Source: a virus
Length of the DNA stretch: 64,000 nucleotides
Strand: one strand, 5' to 3'
Virus record (IMG/VR): IMGVR_UViG_3300035181_001867
Location: 20,888 to 84,887 of that record
In this document: in pieces, positions 43,642-51,415 of the stretch
How the letters are laid out: each line of letters begins with the position of its first letter
Position numbering within the stretch: position 1 is the stretch's first letter
The notes under the pieces: generated by a model
Seen by the model: the letters and a program-made list of their open reading frames with translations, nothing else
Databases searched by the model: none
What the model was told of the DNA's origin: nothing
Made by a program: the position numbers and the translations under genes

Positions 43642-44055
43642 ATGAAAGAAAAATACAAAAAAGCACACATGAAGGTGGCATTCATTTATGCTTCCTTGTC
43701 TCACTGTATAAAAAGAAAAGTTGGTTGTGTTATAGTTTTAAACGATTCGATCATATCGTTTGGTTATAATGGAACTGAAGCAGGTGAAGACAATTGTTGT
43801 GAAGATAAAGATGGTAATACTAAACCAAATGTAATACATGCAGAAGACAATGCTTTGAGAAAACTCAAGCGAGAACACCGAACAGCCAAAGGTTCATCTA
43901 TGTTCATCACCAAACAACCATGTATTCGTTGTGCTGAAAAGATTGTCGAAGAGGGGGTAACAGAAGTTTTTTACAATGAGACGTCCAAAACTAACGACAA
44001 TCGGGGAATGGATTATCTCAAGAAACACGAAATATATACTGAACAAATACAATAA
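43642..44055 (+). CDS. Deoxycytidylate (dCMP) deaminase family protein
   Basis: A 137-residue zinc deaminase of the dCMP/ComEB type, converting dCMP to dUMP for dTTP synthesis. Motifs: KVGCVIVLNDSIISFGYNGT (26-45), zinc/proton-shuttle H66-A-E68 and P93-C94-I-R-C97. The N-terminus (YKKAHMKVAFIYASLS) is typical. No good Shine-Dalgarno precedes the ATG; the start is fixed by the family match. It is followed 20 bases downstream by the ribonucleotide reductase, so both supply DNA precursors. Phage T4 also encodes a dCMP deaminase. Confidence 0.9.
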   Translation: MKEKYKKAHMKVAFIYASLSHCIKRKVGCVIVLNDSIISFGYNGTEAGEDNCCEDKDGNTKPNVIHAEDNALRKLKREHRTAKGSSMFITKQPCIRCAEKIVEEGVTEVFYNETSKTNDNRGMDYLKKHEIYTEQIQ

Positions 44056-44075
44056 TTTTAACAGGAGAACAGTAA

Positions 44076-46709
44076 ATGATTGACAACCAAGGAACCATTT
44101 TCGAAGATTCATTTTCCGAGGAAGTGTGGAGAACAACATATAAAGACCATAATGATATAACAATAAATGACACAATACGTAGAGTTGCAAAAGCTGCAGC
44201 AAGCGTTGAAGATCAGAACAAACAAGACCTGTGGGAAAATAATTTTTACGATATGTTGTCTGGGTTTAAATGTACTACTGGTGGGAGAATTTATTCAAAC
44301 GCTGGTACAGAGTGGAATGGAACCACATTAATGAATTGTTTTGTGAGTCCCAGAGATAATTATGATATTGATTCTCTTGATGCAATTTTAAAAGACGTTA
44401 GTAATCAATGTCAAACACTCAAGTCTGAAGGTGGGTGGGGTCAAAACTTTTCCTTCATTCGTCCCAGAGGATCGTTCATTGGAGGAATTGGTGTAGAATC
44501 TCCTGGTGCTGTAAAATACATGGAAATTTATGACAAAACGTCTGATGTAATTACAGCAGGTTCTGGCAAAAAGAGTGAACACAAAAAAGCCAAAGGAAAG
44601 ATTCGTAAAGGTGCTATGATGGGTGTTATGGACGTTTGGCATCCTGATATTATTGAATTTATCACAGCCAAACAACAGCCAGGGCGTTTAACAAAGTTCA
44701 ACATTTCAGTTAACTGCACAGATGAGTTTATGGAAAAGGTTGTTAAGGTTTTAGAAATCGAACGAGATATTGAATATCTTAAAAATAAAGAAATTCAGGT
44801 TCTTGATAATAAAGATGTAACATCCAGTTCAGCTTTACAAATTTCTATACTAGAAAACGAAAAAGAAATATTGGACCAGTGGTCCCTCCGTTTTCCTGAT
44901 ACTAAACACCCAAAATATAAGGAAGAGTGGCAAGGCAATATTAAAGATTGGGAGTCAAAAGGATACCCAACTACAACCCATAGAGTTGTTTCTGCTACTT
45001 GGTTGTGGAATTTAATTATGGAAAGCACATACAATCGTGCCGAGCCTGGAGTTTTATTTTTAGACCGTGCAAACTATTTTGGTCCATTAAATTACCTTGA
45101 AACAATATATGCCACAAACCCTTGTGGAGAACAGACACTAGCTCCGGGGGGTGTTTGTAATTTGGGTTCGCTCAATCTAACTCAATTTATAAACAAAGAC
45201 AGAACTGGTTTCGATCTTGAAAAGATTGCAAAATATACAAAATACTTAAATCGTTTTCTGGATAATGTGAGTTCATTATCAAATGCCCCTCTTCCTGAAT
45301 ACACAGATTCCATGAAAAACAAACGTAGGGTTGGGATTGGAATTCTTGGTTGGGGGTCAGCTTTGTTTATGTTGAAAGTTCGTTTTGGAAGCGAACAAGC
45401 AGCTGAACTTCGTGAACAAATAATGAGTACAATTGCAAAAGAAGCATATAAGTCCTCTATTGATTTAGCAGAAGAGAAAGGAATGTTTACATACTGTAAT
45501 CCTGAACTTCATGCTAAAGGTCCATTTATTCAAAGTTTAAATTTACCAGCGGAGTATATGAAAAAACTACAAACAACAGGAATAAGAAATTCGTCCCTGT
45601 TATCAATCCAACCAACAGGGAATACAAGCATTCTTGCAAACGTGGTTTCGGGTGGTTTAGAACCAATTTTCATGCCTGAATACATTAGAACTGTTATTGT
45701 TGGAACAATGCCGGAAGAAATTGCTGATGTGTGTCCTAAATGGTATGAAGGTGCTTGGCACGAAACAGAGATGTTTAAAAGTGCACTGGAAGGCGATGAA
45801 GAGATTCTTCGTGGAGTTGGTCCAAATGGAACGGTCTACAAAATTGACAAAAACCGAGGATTGACTAAAGAGGTGTTGTGTCAAGACTACGGAGTTCGTT
45901 GGTTGAGTGAACGAAATGAATGGGACCCAAGTGCAGATTGGGCAGTAACAACACTAAATCTTGGCGTGAATGACCACGTTACTGACCTTAAAGGTTTTGC
46001 TCGTTGGGTAGACTCTGCTATGTCTAAAACAGTGAATGTTCCAAATGATTACTCATTTGAAGATTTCCAAAACATTTACCTTGACTCATTTAATAGTGGA
46101 GTTGTTAAAGGTGTTACCACATATCGTTCCGGGACAATGACAACTGTGTTATCTGCAAAAGAGGAAACATTAAATGGGGAAGAAGAGATTATCCTCGAAG
46201 ATGTTAAAGTTCCAAATCAGGCACCGGCAATGGTGAGCACGATCAAAGCTGATGGGAAGAAGTGGTATTTAACTACTATTCTTGATAATTCTGGAGTTCG
46301 TCCAATTGCGTTCTTTGTTCACACGAACCATTATGAAAAAACAGTAACAACTCATGATGCTGTTGAGCGTTTAATAAAGTTGGCAACCGATAAAGGCATT
46401 CCAAGTAAGTGGATTGAAGATACCCAGAAAAAAATGGACATTGATAACAATCCAACCAAAATCGCCAGGGCAATTAGTTTAAACCTTCGTCACGGTGTAC
46501 TTATTAAAAATGTCGTAGCTGTCCTTGACCACGTTGAAGACATTTATGTTGGCTCATTTTTATTCCAAATTCGTAAATTTTTATCAACATACATCAAAGA
46601 TGGAGAAAAAGTTGAAGGAGAAAAATGTAGTAATTGTGGCGGAACTAACATAATTTTCAGTGAAGGATGTAAACGCTGCAACAATTGCGGGTCTAGCCGT
46701 TGTGGGTAA
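44076..46709 (+). CDS. nrdJ: Adenosylcobalamin-dependent (class II) ribonucleotide reductase
   Basis: An 877-residue single-chain enzyme reducing ribonucleotides to deoxyribonucleotides with vitamin B12, independent of oxygen. Motifs: LMNCFVSPRDNYDID near residue 90 (first redox cysteine), SEGGWGQNFSFIRPRGSFI (loop of the family), the catalytic N-P-C-G-E (about 348-352) followed by GGVCNLGSLNL, and LLSIQPTGNTS near 510. The C-terminus contains a Zn ribbon with redox cysteines: CSNCGGTN ... GCKRCNNCGSSRCG (about 850-877). This matches NrdJ of the monomeric class II type common in aquatic phages. Good AGGAG binding site; strong terminator at 46719-46755. The host must provide cobalamin. Confidence 0.92.
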   Translation: MIDNQGTIFEDSFSEEVWRTTYKDHNDITINDTIRRVAKAAASVEDQNKQDLWENNFYDMLSGFKCTTGGRIYSNAGTEWNGTTLMNCFVSPRDNYDIDSLDAILKDVSNQCQTLKSEGGWGQNFSFIRPRGSFIGGIGVESPGAVKYMEIYDKTSDVITAGSGKKSEHKKAKGKIRKGAMMGVMDVWHPDIIEFITAKQQPGRLTKFNISVNCTDEFMEKVVKVLEIERDIEYLKNKEIQVLDNKDVTSSSALQISILENEKEILDQWSLRFPDTKHPKYKEEWQGNIKDWESKGYPTTTHRVVSATWLWNLIMESTYNRAEPGVLFLDRANYFGPLNYLETIYATNPCGEQTLAPGGVCNLGSLNLTQFINKDRTGFDLEKIAKYTKYLNRFLDNVSSLSNAPLPEYTDSMKNKRRVGIGILGWGSALFMLKVRFGSEQAAELREQIMSTIAKEAYKSSIDLAEEKGMFTYCNPELHAKGPFIQSLNLPAEYMKKLQTTGIRNSSLLSIQPTGNTSILANVVSGGLEPIFMPEYIRTVIVGTMPEEIADVCPKWYEGAWHETEMFKSALEGDEEILRGVGPNGTVYKIDKNRGLTKEVLCQDYGVRWLSERNEWDPSADWAVTTLNLGVNDHVTDLKGFARWVDSAMSKTVNVPNDYSFEDFQNIYLDSFNSGVVKGVTTYRSGTMTTVLSAKEETLNGEEEIILEDVKVPNQAPAMVSTIKADGKKWYLTTILDNSGVRPIAFFVHTNHYEKTVTTHDAVERLIKLATDKGIPSKWIEDTQKKMDIDNNPTKIARAISLNLRHGVLIKNVVAVLDHVEDIYVGSFLFQIRKFLSTYIKDGEKVEGEKCSNCGGTNIIFSEGCKRCNNCGSSRCG

Positions 46710-46718
46710 TCATAACTT

Positions 46719-46755
46719 CAGCGGGGAATTTTCTTCCATACAAAATTCCCCGCTG
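46719..46755 (+). terminator. Strong rho-independent terminator after nrdJ
   Basis: Fourteen-base perfect stem CAGCGGGGAATTTT / AAAATTCCCCGCTG with a 9-base loop, followed by TTTTA. It starts 9 bases after the stop. Confidence 0.9.
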
Positions 46756-46825
46756 TTTTACTTCTGTGGATGTTGTGAGAGTAAATAAATTGTTAGTAAA
46801 TAAAATGAAGAAATAGGAAAATACA

Positions 46826-47065
46826 ATGTGTGATGATAAATTGTTTTTAAGAATGAAAGCACTACAGGTAAAACCAGAACAGTTACACTGCACCCAGAGT
46901 TCTAGTTGTTGGTGTAACCAACTGTCCTTTCGGTTTCCTCTCAACCAAATACAAGACGATTGTATGAGTCCTCGACAGATGTTAGACACATTTGAAAGTC
47001 AATTAGATAGACATGATAAAATCTATCTAAATAATCTACTTAACCGAGAATTTGTTAATAATTAA
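46826..47065 (+). CDS. Small cysteine-rich CWC-type protein
   Basis: A 79-residue protein with cysteine clusters C2, C22 and C28-W-C30, then C46. The phrase SSSCWCNQLSFRFPL resembles the CWC domain of small cysteine-rich proteins, which probably bind a metal. It is translated from an AGGAAAA site. It is on the same strand as nrdJ but beyond its terminator, so a separate promoter is needed. The function is unknown. Confidence 0.62.
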   Translation: MCDDKLFLRMKALQVKPEQLHCTQSSSCWCNQLSFRFPLNQIQDDCMSPRQMLDTFESQLDRHDKIYLNNLLNREFVNN

Positions 47066-47072
47066 GGAATAT

Positions 47073-47255
47073 ATGCAAGAATTTATTCAATTGAAATTTC
47101 TTTTTATAGACGAAGATAAACATTACCACAAATTAACATTTGATTCAATCGACGGAAAAAATACTGAAGTTATTGAATATAGTGGAGATAAACAACTACT
47201 TAAAGATAAATGGAACACAATCAAAAAAGAAATTGAATTTTTTTTAGATTATTAG
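47073..47255 (+). CDS. Small unknown protein
   Basis: A 60-residue protein starting at the Met at 47073 (AAGGAAT 3 bases upstream; earlier Met codons overlap the previous gene). Short β-strand (FIQLKFLFIDEDKHYHKLTF) plus a C-terminal helix (KDKWNTIKKEIEFFL). No known family. It ends face to face with the minus-strand gene at 47252. Confidence 0.5.
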   Translation: MQEFIQLKFLFIDEDKHYHKLTFDSIDGKNTEVIEYSGDKQLLKDKWNTIKKEIEFFLDY

Positions 47256-47551
47256 GATTTTGGTTTCTCTCGTTCCATATAAACAAGTAAACTTTCAGGT
47301 GATCCACAACTATCTCTCCAGGAACACACAGAGAGAGATGCAGTTGAACAATCATCTAAGCCATAACAAAATGGCGGTTCTGGTTTTCTGTGTTGTTTAA
47401 TTTGTTCAAGTAAAAACGCCTGGACTTCATTCGTCTGTTTGATTAGTGTGTCTACATCATTCGTTCGTCGATAATCACCAAGAGAATTATTAATGGATGC
47501 ATCTGCATCCATTAAAACTTGAAGTAAATCTGATTGTTGAGAATTTTTCAT
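47252..47551 (-). CDS. Small unknown protein with cysteine-rich C-terminus
   Basis: A 99-residue protein. I use the Met at 47551, because upstream in-frame Met codons overlap the previous gene. The N-terminal 60 residues are helical (SDLLQVLMDADASINNSL). The end contains four closely spaced cysteines (CYGLDDCS ... CSWRDSCG). No family recognised; possibly metal binding or disulfide-linked. Confidence 0.5.
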   Translation of the reverse strand: MKNSQQSDLLQVLMDADASINNSLGDYRRTNDVDTLIKQTNEVQAFLLEQIKQHRKPEPPFCYGLDDCSTASLSVCSWRDSCGSPESLLVYMEREKPKS

Positions 47552-47552
47552 T

Positions 47553-47789
47553 TTAATAATCTTCTTCATCATATTTGTTTGATTTTTTGATATCATAATC
47601 ATCTTCGATATCATAACTAACAACATCTTCAGCCCATTCAGCCAAATTATTAAATGTCATGTCTTCTACTGGATCATAAATTTTACCATTTTCCAATATT
47701 TCAATCCCATAATCGTCCATTAATTCTTCTGGTGTTGCTTTTTTTGCATAATTTACTAAACGATTAACTTCATGGTTGTTGCGTTTCAT
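47553..47789 (-). CDS. Small acidic unknown protein
   Basis: A 78-residue acidic protein (VNRLVNYAKKATPEELMDDY, then a D/E/Y-rich end). GGAGAAT lies upstream of the ATG at rather long spacing. It overlaps the start region of its downstream neighbour. No family recognised. Confidence 0.55.
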   Translation of the reverse strand: MKRNNHEVNRLVNYAKKATPEELMDDYGIEILENGKIYDPVEDMTFNNLAEWAEDVVSYDIEDDYDIKKSNKYDEEDY

Positions 47790-47810
47790 TTTAAAAAATA
47801 TTCTCCAAAA

Positions 47811-47996
47811 TTAAAATTTAATAATCAAATAAACGAAAGTAATAAGTAATACAAGATTTAAAACAAAACTGGCGTATACCCAATTGGCTAATGGTTGAAT
47901 TTGTTTTGTTGTTTGTTGAATAATAAGTTCACTGGCTTGTTCCATTGACTGTTTGTGTGCGTCAGGGGTAATAATATCATCGCTGTATGTTTTCAT
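47811..47996 (-). CDS. Small single-span membrane protein
   Basis: A 61-residue protein: a hydrophilic helical N-terminus (HKQSMEQASELIIQQTTKQI) and one C-terminal transmembrane helix (VYASFVLNLVLLITFVYLII). Layout like a small tail-anchored or lysis-accessory protein (antiholin or i-spanin-like in shape only). Its start overlaps the end of the zinc-finger gene by 20 bases. Confidence 0.55.
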   Translation of the reverse strand: MKTYSDDIITPDAHKQSMEQASELIIQQTTKQIQPLANWVYASFVLNLVLLITFVYLIIKF

Positions 47997-48306
47997 TTTT
48001 CGTCCTTTGATTTTTATTTGTGGTGTCCAATAATGCGTTTATTGCATTAAGACTAACGGCTTTGTTGGGTTCAGTGTCAGGAAAGTTCTGAATGTGTGTT
48101 TTCATTTGAATCAAATCATTTTTCCCATCAACCCCCAGTAAACCAACTAATGCAGAACGTAACACAGAGATTTGTTGTTCGGCTTTTCGGAGTGGGTGTT
48201 GTTCACATACTTTGATGTGTTCAGTTAATATATCACTCCCAAATGCCGGAGTGTCTTGAGGATATTCGTGTCCACAATATACACAAGTAAGTATTCGTCC
48301 GGTCAT
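47977..48306 (-). CDS. Small zinc-finger phage protein
   Basis: A 109-residue protein with C8-x2-C11-G-H-E-Y-P, then ILTEHIKVCEQHPLRKAEQQ: two Cys, then H and C/H, a zinc-binding layout of the phrase 'C-x-x-C-G...Y-P...T-P...L-T-x-H-I-x-x-C...H-P-L/M-R', common in small phage and bacterial proteins of unknown role. The C-terminal half is a helical tail. Overlaps both neighbours by a few bases. Confidence 0.65.
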   Translation of the reverse strand: MTGRILTCVYCGHEYPQDTPAFGSDILTEHIKVCEQHPLRKAEQQISVLRSALVGLLGVDGKNDLIQMKTHIQNFPDTEPNKAVSLNAINALLDTTNKNQRTKNENIQR

Positions 48307-48536
48307 TTTTTCAAAAATCCGATTAAAAATTGAACAACTTGATAAAGCCTTGCCTTCTCTTCAACAGTTCTGGCTAATGAATCTATCCATTCTAAGTCTG
48401 TTAAATCACCAACTAACTCATCATACTCCGCTTGAGTAATTGCACCCGAATCGAGAGCTGTTTTGGCTCTTTGGGCTTGTTGACCCAAAAATACAGCCGT
48501 TTGGTCTGTTGAAGAAAGTATGTCGCTGATATTCAT
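48303..48536 (-). CDS. Small unknown helical protein
   Basis: A 77-residue helical protein; the segment SGAITQAEYDELVGDLTDL is similar in style to short helical-hairpin (SHOCT-like) motifs. The C-terminus is hydrophobic (VVQFLIGFLKK). Its stop overlaps the start of the zinc-finger gene (ATGA-type). Confidence 0.55.
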   Translation of the reverse strand: MNISDILSSTDQTAVFLGQQAQRAKTALDSGAITQAEYDELVGDLTDLEWIDSLARTVEEKARLYQVVQFLIGFLKK

Positions 48537-48538
48537 GT

Positions 48539-48931
48539 TTATTGGTTCCTTTTAGATGTAGAAGACCTCATCGCCGTTTCTGCAGATTGTTGAATGATAT
48601 CAAGTTTAATTGAACAAAATGTTTGGGGCATATTCCCCTTATCCACGGACACATTAAGTTCATCTACCATTTTTTTGATTTCTGTGGCCATTTGAAATGT
48701 TTCTTCGTTATACGGTTCATATTTTGTATATATTACAGCGAATGCAGAATCGTCTCGAAGTCGTGAAGCGTAATATCTAACTTGCTCCTGATTACCACAA
48801 ACTTGTTTTGCCTCCATTGCTTCTGCTGCGATGCGAGTGAATGTAGAATATTCATTAGCATCATACTTGGCACCAACTACAGAACATCCCGTTATCACAG
48901 AGATTAGTCCTATCATTAAAAATTTATTCAT
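48539..48931 (-). CDS. Putative phage lipoprotein
   Basis: A 130-residue protein from the Met at 48931 (CGGAGAAAC 6 bases upstream). The N-terminus is a lipoprotein signal: MNKFLMIGLISVITGC with the lipobox I-T-G-C16. The mature part is helical and hydrophilic (YSTFTRIAAEAMEAKQVCGN) with two further cysteines. Such proteins reach the inner or outer membrane; candidate roles are superinfection exclusion or an outer-membrane spanin. It is longer than typical spanins and lacks a proline-rich region, so the role is open. Confidence 0.6.
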   Translation of the reverse strand: MNKFLMIGLISVITGCSVVGAKYDANEYSTFTRIAAEAMEAKQVCGNQEQVRYYASRLRDDSAFAVIYTKYEPYNEETFQMATEIKKMVDELNVSVDKGNMPQTFCSIKLDIIQQSAETAMRSSTSKRNQ

Positions 48932-49128
48932 CGTTTGTTTCTCCGTTTGCCTCATTTGTGACACCAATTCGGTGTCGAATACAATATGATACCCATAGTG
49001 GATGTTCAGCTAACGCTTTAAAATCAATATTATTTGGCATGGGTTGGACATTAACAAGTTCTTCCGCTATGATATTTAGGAATATTTTCACGGAACAAAT
49101 TAATCATTTCTTGTATTGACTTATCCAT
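48924..49128 (-). pseudogene. Small gene split by an apparent +1 frameshift
   Basis: Starting at ATG 49128 (AGAGGT upstream; overlapping the gp52 stop) the frame reads MDKSIQEMINLFRENIP and then runs into a stop after 25 codons. The next frame continues with good coding character (NIIAEELVNVQPMPNNIDFK, then ALAEHPLWVSYCIRHRIG) to a stop at 48924 that overlaps the lipoprotein start. Removing one base in the stretch near 49080 joins them into about 67 residues. Either a real frameshift or an assembly error. A GTG at 49091 or ATG at 49040 could start the second part alone. Confidence 0.5.
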
Positions 49129-50452
49129 ATTTTTTTAATACCTCTTTAAGTTCGTTTATGTAAACATTCACTCTTTTTTCAGGGAAAGTCAACAAATTAA
49201 CATATTCTTCCCTTTGATCTAAAGCACTTTGTAACTTTTGTTCTACTTTATGTTTCTCATCTTCAGTAAAACGATATACCGGAAGTGACGATATATAGTC
49301 AAGATAAACTATTCCAATATATTCAAGATATTCTTCCAGTTCACTTTTTGATTTTGTTTTTGTAGCAACACCATTAACGTTTTTTTCAATCGCTGTGATC
49401 ACATCTCTAAATTTTTGAATTTCAATATCAAGTAAATCTACCAAACGTTGATACCGTTTGGTGTAAAATGCTAATCTCCAGTCTGTGAACTTTTGTATAA
49501 CATCAACAAAGGTAGTATTTAAAACTGTTTCACCATCAAAATAAACTACATTCATGATTTCTGTTTCAGCATTGTATAACTGCAACAGTTTAATCATATC
49601 TTCATTGCTTGTTTTATTTACAAAACCGCGTGCAAATTTTACAATAATGTCTATCTTGTCTTTTGATAAATCATCATATCCAACAATCTTGAAATCTTCT
49701 TCCAAACTATCCAAATGTTCTACATATTTTTTATGAACAACACCATATGGAAGTTTAGTTATTTGGATTTCTGATGAATTTAGTTGTTTAAATTCACCCT
49801 CAAACACATAGCGAGAGTTTTTTGTTTTAACATCGTCAACTTTTGATACAGCTCGGCATTCAATCGGTTTAAAAAATGGTAAAACTTCATTAACTGTCTT
49901 TTTATTTAAATGAGAAAGTTGAGCATTTATTATATCTTTTAAATCAAAAGGAAGGATATTACACTTAAACCCTCCAGTCATACCAAAAGAAGGATTAAGT
50001 AAAACAATAGGAACCAGAGGAAGAAAGTATAACGGTTCTTCCAGAGTGTCATCGTAATTGGGTTGCATAGGAATTATTTCAATGTCCCTAAACACAACAT
50101 CTTTTGTAAACTCCGATACTTTAACACTTGTATACCGAGGTGCACCATAGCTTCCAGGAGCTAACATGGTTCCAAAAGCTCCATACCCAGTAAGCAATGG
50201 GATATTGTTACTCCAAACCCCAGCCATATTACTCAACACGTCAGATATTTCCGAGTGTGGATGGAGAGGCATAGTGGCACCAGCAAGAGACGATGTTTTC
50301 ATCTTGTCCCCATTTCTTCCTATCCACAATCCCCGTCTTTGACTAGCTTTTAATCCATCAGACAAATGAGGAATGGCTCTATCAGAAATTGTATATAAAA
50401 AATATTGTTTACGTTGATCTTTAATGTATTCAGAACTTGCTGGGGTGATCAT
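49121..50452 (-). CDS. 52: DNA topoisomerase II, GyrA-like subunit, T4 gp52 type
   Basis: A 443-residue DNA-cleaving subunit. From Met 50452 the sequence begins SSEYIKDQRKQYFLYTISDR ('D-R-A-I-P' follows), then DGLKASQRR, the PLHPHSEIS segment and the active-site R106-Y107 in APRYTSVK, followed by typical winged-helix and tower regions. The end is a long coiled coil (KHKVEQKLQSALDQREEY). This is the truncated gyrA-like form of T4-like phages. It pairs with the gp39-type subunit at 51416. Its ATG overlaps the stop of the 47-residue ORF upstream. Confidence 0.9.
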   Translation of the reverse strand: MITPASSEYIKDQRKQYFLYTISDRAIPHLSDGLKASQRRGLWIGRNGDKMKTSSLAGATMPLHPHSEISDVLSNMAGVWSNNIPLLTGYGAFGTMLAPGSYGAPRYTSVKVSEFTKDVVFRDIEIIPMQPNYDDTLEEPLYFLPLVPIVLLNPSFGMTGGFKCNILPFDLKDIINAQLSHLNKKTVNEVLPFFKPIECRAVSKVDDVKTKNSRYVFEGEFKQLNSSEIQITKLPYGVVHKKYVEHLDSLEEDFKIVGYDDLSKDKIDIIVKFARGFVNKTSNEDMIKLLQLYNAETEIMNVVYFDGETVLNTTFVDVIQKFTDWRLAFYTKRYQRLVDLLDIEIQKFRDVITAIEKNVNGVATKTKSKSELEEYLEYIGIVYLDYISSLPVYRFTEDEKHKVEQKLQSALDQREEYVNLLTFPEKRVNVYINELKEVLKKYG

Positions 50453-50592
50453 AATAACGTACTCATGTAACTGAAATATGGTAATGATCCAACGATAAGC
50501 ATACATGCAAAAGGATTACAACCAGCAAAGGCAAGGAATACTACTATCATCCCTATCAAAGACAATAGTATTAACATAAGTTGTGATTTCAT
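50449..50592 (-). CDS. 47-residue hydrophobic protein, translationally coupled
   Basis: A very short gene: ATG at 50592 overlaps the stop of the phosphoesterase (ATGA) and has AAGGGA upstream; its own stop overlaps the ATG of gene 52. The product is a probable two-span membrane peptide (LMLILLSLIGMIVVFLAFAG, then CNPFACMLIVGSL). A lipobox-like L-A-F-A-G-C is visible but atypical. Perfect packing at both ends supports that it is real. Function unknown. Confidence 0.6.
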   Translation of the reverse strand: MKSQLMLILLSLIGMIVVFLAFAGCNPFACMLIVGSLPYFSYMSTLL

Positions 50593-51233
50593 AGTCCCTT
50601 CTCGTCTAAAATATCTTGGAAAGATTTTGGAGTGTAATTTAAATGTTCCACACTCACGTTAATGTGTCTCGGGTTTTCTGTTTTTTTGTTATGAATGTGT
50701 CCATGAATCTGAAACCAACCAGTAGGGATATCCCACCAAGGGTGGTGAGATATTGCAAAATTTCTTACAGTCTTGATGAGATGGATTTCATCAAAATTGT
50801 ATCGAATTGGGATTTTGCTGTGGTAATCAAAATCGTGGTTTCCCATAATTAAGATTTTATACCCTGGAAGCGATGATAATATATCATCGTTGATACGTGT
50901 TGGGTTTCTCATAGCAACATCACCAACCCAAATAACAATATCGTCTTCCTTGACACCATTCACGTAATTATTAATCATACGAACATCCATTTCAGCAACC
51001 GTGTTAAATGGACGATCACAATACTTGATGATGTTTTGATGTCCGAAGTGAGGATCACTCCAAAATTTTAATTTGCGCGGGTCCACTTCATCAAGATTTA
51101 TTTCTGTATTCTTAATGAAAGACTCATGGTTTTTGTATGGATTTATATTCTTAACCATAGGACTAAACGGGAGTGTGTCGTCCTGTTTAGTTAACTGCCC
51201 AAGTAAATGAGTCCGTGGTTCAAATTTTTTCAT
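50589..51233 (-). CDS. Metallophosphoesterase
   Basis: A 214-residue calcineurin-like phosphoesterase. From the Met at 51233 the motifs are D60-P-H62-F-G-H (first metal site), G104-D105 (GDVAMRN), G131-N-H-D134, H163-H164-P-W and G177-H178-I-H-N (last site). All five blocks of the family are present and in order. The first 55 residues are an unusual N-terminal extension. Substrate unknown; related phage enzymes act on nucleotides or RNA 2',3'-cyclic ends. It lies between gene 52 and gene 39, so it is part of the topoisomerase operon. Confidence 0.9.
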   Translation of the reverse strand: MKKFEPRTHLLGQLTKQDDTLPFSPMVKNINPYKNHESFIKNTEINLDEVDPRKLKFWSDPHFGHQNIIKYCDRPFNTVAEMDVRMINNYVNGVKEDDIVIWVGDVAMRNPTRINDDILSSLPGYKILIMGNHDFDYHSKIPIRYNFDEIHLIKTVRNFAISHHPWWDIPTGWFQIHGHIHNKKTENPRHINVSVEHLNYTPKSFQDILDEKGL

Positions 51234-51414
51234 TTTCCGTATTCTCAATCATTAACGAATAATCTCTCAATAATTCATCTAAAGTCAACGACAATACGCC
51301 GATGTGAGCCATCACCAAATTTAAATTCAAAGGATTTTTTTTAATCTGTTCAAACGATTGAGCGATTTGAGACGCCCGTTCTTTAAGTAATTCTGATTTC
51401 GATGGTTCACTCAT
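51220..51414 (-). CDS. Small helical protein between genes 39 and the phosphoesterase
   Basis: A 64-residue protein from the Met at 51414 (GGAT 7 bases upstream). It is mostly helical (KSELLKERASQIAQSFEQIK, LSLTLDELLRDYSLMIEN). Its start is within 2 bases of the gene 39 stop and its end overlaps the phosphoesterase start. No family recognised. Confidence 0.55.
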   Translation of the reverse strand: MSEPSKSELLKERASQIAQSFEQIKKNPLNLNLVMAHIGVLSLTLDELLRDYSLMIENTENEKI

Positions 51415-51415
51415 T

